NCBI RefSeq assembly: GCF_000022205.1
Contig: NC_012029.1
Coordinates: forward strand, 2,356,001-2,420,000
DNA: 64,000 nucleotides
Source: Halorubrum lacusprofundi ATCC 49239
GTDB lineage: Archaea; Halobacteriota; Halobacteria; Halobacteriales; Haloferacaceae
Direction of reading: 5' to 3'
Shown here piece after piece: positions 61,170-64,000 of this stretch. The translations under genes and the position numbers were made by a program. How positions within the stretch are numbered: the stretch's first letter is position 1; every line of letters starts with the position of its first letter. A model generated the notes under the pieces. The model saw only the letters and a program-made list of their open reading frames with translations. It was not told where the DNA came from and did no database searches.

Positions 61170-61816
61170 CACTCGCTCACCTCGTCGTAGTGGACCTCAC
61201 GTGCATGCTGCGGCGTTCGGGACTGCGCAGCGTTCTCTAAGGCGTTGAACGTCGCCTTCGCGAGGTTGACGGTCGTCCGGGTGTTGCCGTCGGAGTTCGT
61301 CCAAGCGTCTTCGACGCCGGCGAGCTCCAAGATGTTGCGGACTGTCTCCGCCGCGGCCAGCCCGAGCCCCTGCGGGGCGGGCTGGATCTCGACGGTGACG
61401 GAGCCGGCCTTCCCCTCGGCCTTGCGGGTGAGGGAGTTCGTGCCGCCGGGCTGGTCCTCCCAGGACCCGGAGCCGCGGTCGACTTCGATGATGTTCAGCT
61501 TCGCGACATCGATCGCCTTCTGGATCGCGCCGCCGACCTGATCGTCTCGGGCCTGTGCGTAGCCGAGGTAGCCGTCGCGGTTACCCACGGCGACCACGCA
61601 GCGGAACTTCACGCGGCGGCCGGAGTCAGTCATCCGCTGGACCATGTTGATGTCCAGCACTTCGTCTTCCAGCCCCGGGAGGAGCTGGTCGACGATTTCC
61701 GCCTCCTTCAGCGGGAGGCCGGAATCGAGCGCCTGTTCCATCGACGAGATGTCGCCGTTCTGTACCTTGCGGCCGAGTCGCGTCCGCGGTTCCCAGCCGT
61801 CGTTGTGTCTACTCAT
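61169..61816 (-). CDS. rps5: 30S ribosomal protein S5
   Basis: A 215-residue uS5 with the double-stranded-RNA-binding-like domain: [30 protein letters not shown]-type segment (around 68-97) and the C-terminal fold with [18 protein letters not shown]. Start [18 protein letters not shown] is the archaeal N terminus. The gene overlaps rpl18 by eight bases. Involved in decoding fidelity at the A-site entrance. Confidence 0.97.
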   Translation of the reverse strand: MSRHNDGWEPRTRLGRKVQNGDISSMEQALDSGLPLKEAEIVDQLLPGLEDEVLDINMVQRMTDSGRRVKFRCVVAVGNRDGYLGYAQARDDQVGGAIQKAIDVAKLNIIEVDRGSGSWEDQPGGTNSLTRKAEGKAGSVTVEIQPAPQGLGLAAAETVRNILELAGVEDAWTNSDGNTRTTVNLAKATFNALENAAQSRTPQHAREVHYDEVSE

Positions 61817-62366
61817 GGTCCTCCTGGATTGTCGCGAGCACGTCGTCGAAGTGCTCGGGTAAGTCGGCCGCGTCGAAATCGCCGCTGTACAGCGGCTCGT
61901 CGAGCTGCTCGGCGTACGCGGCGATGTGCTCGCCACGCGTACGCGACCAGTCGGCCAGCACGTCATCGTTGTGCGGGATTTCGAGGCCGGCGTCGATCGC
62001 TCCTTCCTGTACTGCGAACGTCTTGTTGCCGGGCGTCGCCGTGTTGAGCCCGATGTCGAGGACGGCCTCGTCGAGGCCGGCGTCGACGGCGCGAGCGCCT
62101 GCGAGGTACCCGGTGAGGTACGCGCTGGGGAGATTGCCCGTGGGGGCGTCCCAGCCGTACTCGCCGAGCTCCTCGCTGGAGGCGGCCGCGTGGGTCTCGT
62201 CGCCGTCAGATCCGGGAGTCACCAGCTGCGCCCTGACGTGAGCGTTGCTCACCCGGGCGACCAGGCGAGGCTTGCCCGATTTCAGCAGGCGCAACCTCTG
62301 ATGGTAATCCGTCCGGACCTCGCGGCGGCGCCGCATCGGCACCTTGTATCGTGGTCCTGTGGCCAT
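61809..62366 (-). CDS. rpl18: 50S ribosomal protein L18
   Basis: A 185-residue uL18 binding 5S r[23 protein letters not shown] and the [24 protein letters not shown] segment (about 24-49) are the canonical start; ALTGYLAG-type (here [17 protein letters not shown]) and [20 protein letters not shown] follow. The acidic C terminus is a haloarchaeal feature. Its start overlaps the last base of rpl19e. Confidence 0.97.
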   Translation of the reverse strand: MATGPRYKVPMRRRREVRTDYHQRLRLLKSGKPRLVARVSNAHVRAQLVTPGSDGDETHAAASSEELGEYGWDAPTGNLPSAYLTGYLAGARAVDAGLDEAVLDIGLNTATPGNKTFAVQEGAIDAGLEIPHNDDVLADWSRTRGEHIAAYAEQLDEPLYSGDFDAADLPEHFDDVLATIQEDHE

Positions 62367-62827
62367 TAGTCCGTCACCTCGTAACCGTACTGCGTCTGGA
62401 TGTACGCCTCCAGCCGCGCGACGTCCTCGAACTCGCCACCGCTCGACTTGTTGTAGAGCGTGCGGTATTCGCTGGCGTCGAGAACGTCTTCCTCGTCGCG
62501 AAGCTCCTTCAGGCGGGCGCGCTGCGCGCGGATCCGCGCCTTCCAGTCATCTTTCGTGTTCTGTCGTGCGCCGGACTTCCCTTTCCGGGTGCCGGCGCCC
62601 GACTGGTGACCGTACGAGCGCTTCTCTGCGCGCTCGCGGGCCCGACCGCGGGAGTTCGTCTTCGCATCCTTCGCGCGGATCGTACCCTGGTCGATGAGGT
62701 CGCGGACGTCCTCTCGCGTGATGGCGTCCTCGATCTCCTCCTGTGCCTCGGGGTCGAGCCAGATGCGGCCCTTGCCGACGTCGAGCTCGTCCGCTGCGAG
62801 CCGTTTTTGCGCCTTCAGATCACTCAT
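62366..62827 (-). CDS. rpl19e: 50S ribosomal protein L19e
   Basis: A 153-residue eL19, archaeal/eukaryotic-specific. [40 protein letters not shown], and the basic helix [21 protein letters not shown] are diagnostic. Overlaps rpl32e by eight bases. Helps form an inter-subunit bridge by family knowledge. Confidence 0.97.
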   Translation of the reverse strand: MSDLKAQKRLAADELDVGKGRIWLDPEAQEEIEDAITREDVRDLIDQGTIRAKDAKTNSRGRARERAEKRSYGHQSGAGTRKGKSGARQNTKDDWKARIRAQRARLKELRDEEDVLDASEYRTLYNKSSGGEFEDVARLEAYIQTQYGYEVTD

Positions 62828-63530
62828 CGTTGACCTCCACTTCGACGTAGGTCGGGTTCAGCACGCGGATTCCGCGCTCCTCCGCCTCGTCTTCGATCAG
62901 TTCGCGCTTGCGACCGCCGACCTTCGAGGCGATCCGCACCGCCTGCGTGTCGCCGTCGACGCCCTCAAGATCGTCCGTGTTGTGCACGCGGACCTCCTTG
63001 AAGCCGCTCGGATGTAGGTCGCGCGACGCCTTCGGCGAACGGAATCCCGCCTCGACGACGGGGCCTTTCGCCTTCATGCGGCGGCGCTGCTTGGAGAGCC
63101 CGCCGCGCGGCTTGCGCCACGACGTCGGGATGCGCTTCTTCTTGTGGTAGTCCTGCCGGTTGAACTGCGGTTTCCCCTCGCGGTGCTTCTGTGCGAGCGC
63201 GCGAGCGGTCTCGTCGTCCAGTTCCGGCGTCTTATCGGCGTGACCGCGGGGGCGAAGCTCCGTCTCGACGTCCTCGTCGGTGTCAGCCTCGTCGGCCTCC
63301 TCCTCCTCGTCCGTCTCGTCTTCGATCTCCGCGTCCGCCTCCTCGTCGACCTCCAGCCCGCCGACATCGGCTTTGATACGCGCTGCGAGCGCGTTACCGA
63401 CGCCGTCGACCTGGGAGAGTTCCGACTGGGAGGCGGCCTTCACGTCTTCGACCGTCTCGTAGCCGGCCGCGCGAAGGGGGTCCGCCTTCGAGGGACCGAC
63501 ACCGCTGATGTCTTCGAGTTCTTCGGCCAT
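62820..63530 (-). CDS. rpl32e: 50S ribosomal protein L32e with N-terminal helix-hairpin-helix extension
   Basis: A 236-residue eL32. The ribosomal core (about 115-236) has [42 protein letters not shown] and [12 protein letters not shown]. In front are a helix-hairpin-helix domain (1-60: [39 protein letters not shown]) and a very acidic linker of about 35 residues. Core L32e is about 130 residues, so the extension roughly doubles the protein; similar extensions are known in haloarchaea. Confidence 0.96.
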   Translation of the reverse strand: MAEELEDISGVGPSKADPLRAAGYETVEDVKAASQSELSQVDGVGNALAARIKADVGGLEVDEEADAEIEDETDEEEEADEADTDEDVETELRPRGHADKTPELDDETARALAQKHREGKPQFNRQDYHKKKRIPTSWRKPRGGLSKQRRRMKAKGPVVEAGFRSPKASRDLHPSGFKEVRVHNTDDLEGVDGDTQAVRIASKVGGRKRELIEDEAEERGIRVLNPTYVEVEVNDE

Positions 63531-63533
63531 TGG

Positions 63534-64000
63534 TTAGGCACCTCCGGTGGGCTTCTCGACGATGTACACGCCGTCTTGGAAGACACGCGTGTCCTTGTCG
63601 GTCACCTTCGTCAGCTGTTCGATGTCGGCGGCGGTCTGCCCGACGGCCTCCTTGTCGGAGCCCGAAAGCGTGACCGTCTCGCCGTCGATCTGTACGTCCG
63701 TGTCCCCGCGGATCGGGGTGCGTCGCTGTGCTCGCTCGCCGAGGAAGTTCTCGATGACGACCTCGTCGCCCTCCACGGTCACCTGCATCGGGAAGTGGGC
63801 GTAGTACACTTCCATCGTGTACTCCCATCCGTCGGTGACACCGTGGATCATGTTGGCGACGTGGCTCTCGAAGGTGCCAACCGTGGCGTTCGTCTTCGCG
63901 TCCTCGTTCTCGGAAGCGATCGCGACGACACCGTCCTCGACCGTGACCTCGACGTCGGGGTACCAGAGGCGTCGCGTAACGCTCCCGTTGGGACCCTCGA
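63534..64000 (-). CDS. rpl6: 50S ribosomal protein L6 (5' end outside window)
   Basis: The C-terminal 155 residues or so of uL6. The frame is open to the window edge: EGPNGSVTRRLWYPDVEVTV, then TVGTFESHVANMIHGVTDGWEY, YYAHFPMQVTV, FLGERAQRRTPIRGDTDV and RVFQDGVYIVEKPTGGA. About 20 N-terminal residues are missing. An internal ATG at 63849-63851 is not the start. Three bases separate it from rpl32e. Confidence 0.96.
   Translation of the reverse strand, partial: EGPNGSVTRRLWYPDVEVTVEDGVVAIASENEDAKTNATVGTFESHVANMIHGVTDGWEYTMEVYYAHFPMQVTVEGDEVVIENFLGERAQRRTPIRGDTDVQIDGETVTLSGSDKEAVGQTAADIEQLTKVTDKDTRVFQDGVYIVEKPTGGA

Noticed and set aside
63534-63851. Separate 105-residue gene at the right edge
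   Set aside because: It is the internal part of L6; the frame continues to the window edge with conserved L6 sequence.
1-64000. tRNA, rRNA, CRISPR arrays and insertion sequences
   Set aside because: I looked in the gaps for tRNA-like arms, spaced direct repeats and transposase motifs and saw none that hold up; the tandem arrays lack spacers.

Overview
The window is a gene-dense, high-GC stretch of a haloarchaeal (class Halobacteria) main chromosome. The evidence is uniformly acidic proteins, archaeal information-processing genes (aIF-1A, aIF2 gamma, Rpo7, Spt4, S24e, L19e, L32e, the Kae1-Bud32 fusion), TATA boxes about 25-35 nt upstream of many start codons (leaderless genes), and ATGA/TGATG gene overlaps. 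The gene content looks Halorubrum-like, but that genus call is inference. I see no rRNA, tRNA, CRISPR array, integrase or transposase.

Layout. 1-6.5 kb: end of a membrane protein, a Gly/Met/Pro-rich disordered protein, an aldo/keto reductase, a photolyase-related gene broken by several frameshifts, small membrane proteins, aIF-1A, an ATP-grasp ligase and an Hsp20. 6.8-11.2 kb: GAPDH, phosphoglycerate kinase, and a divergent Lrp-type regulator/glutamine synthetase pair. 11.2-11.6 kb: a 400-bp non-coding gap with a TATA box followed by a compact two-hairpin element, the best non-coding RNA candidate here. 11.6-23.5 kb: B12-dependent ribonucleotide reductase, a CDC48 ATPase operon, an alpha/beta hydrolase, a DUF2391-type membrane protein, a second Hsp20 with a UbiB-family kinase, and a site-2 protease. 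23.7-31.4 kb: MobB/MoaE fusion, UMP kinase with class I lysyl-tRNA synthetase, a histidine kinase, small zinc proteins and the Kae1-Bud32 fusion. 31.4-35 kb: a translation/transcription cluster (S24e, dephospho-CoA kinase, Spt4, Rpo7, PIN protein, aIF2 gamma). 35-42.7 kb: conserved haloarchaeal proteins, a Dps remnant, a HEAT-repeat protein, a secreted phospholipase-D-like protein, a DHH/RecJ-like protein, a JAMM protease and FAD synthase.

42.7-50.1 kb is a terminal-oxidase module: a CtaA-like/CtaB heme O synthase fusion, a SelW-like redox protein, a FixI/CopA-like copper ATPase, and a ba3-type cytochrome oxidase operon (small subunit, CuA subunit II, subunit I, CbaC-like). It abuts a sulfur module (50.6-57.2 kb): TusA, a sulfide:quinone-reductase-like flavoprotein with a homopolymer frameshift, a DUF1641 protein, a divergent DsrE/TusA pair, a rhodanese-metallo-beta-lactamase fusion behind a perfect palindrome, and two YeeE/YedE half-transporters. 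The simplest reading is sulfane-sulfur import, carriage and oxidation with electrons passing to quinone and ba3 oxidase; that linkage is inference from adjacency.

The right edge (58.7-64 kb) is the spc ribosomal operon on the minus strand (L6, L32e, L19e, L18, S5, L30, L15, SecY), ending in a hairpin terminator.
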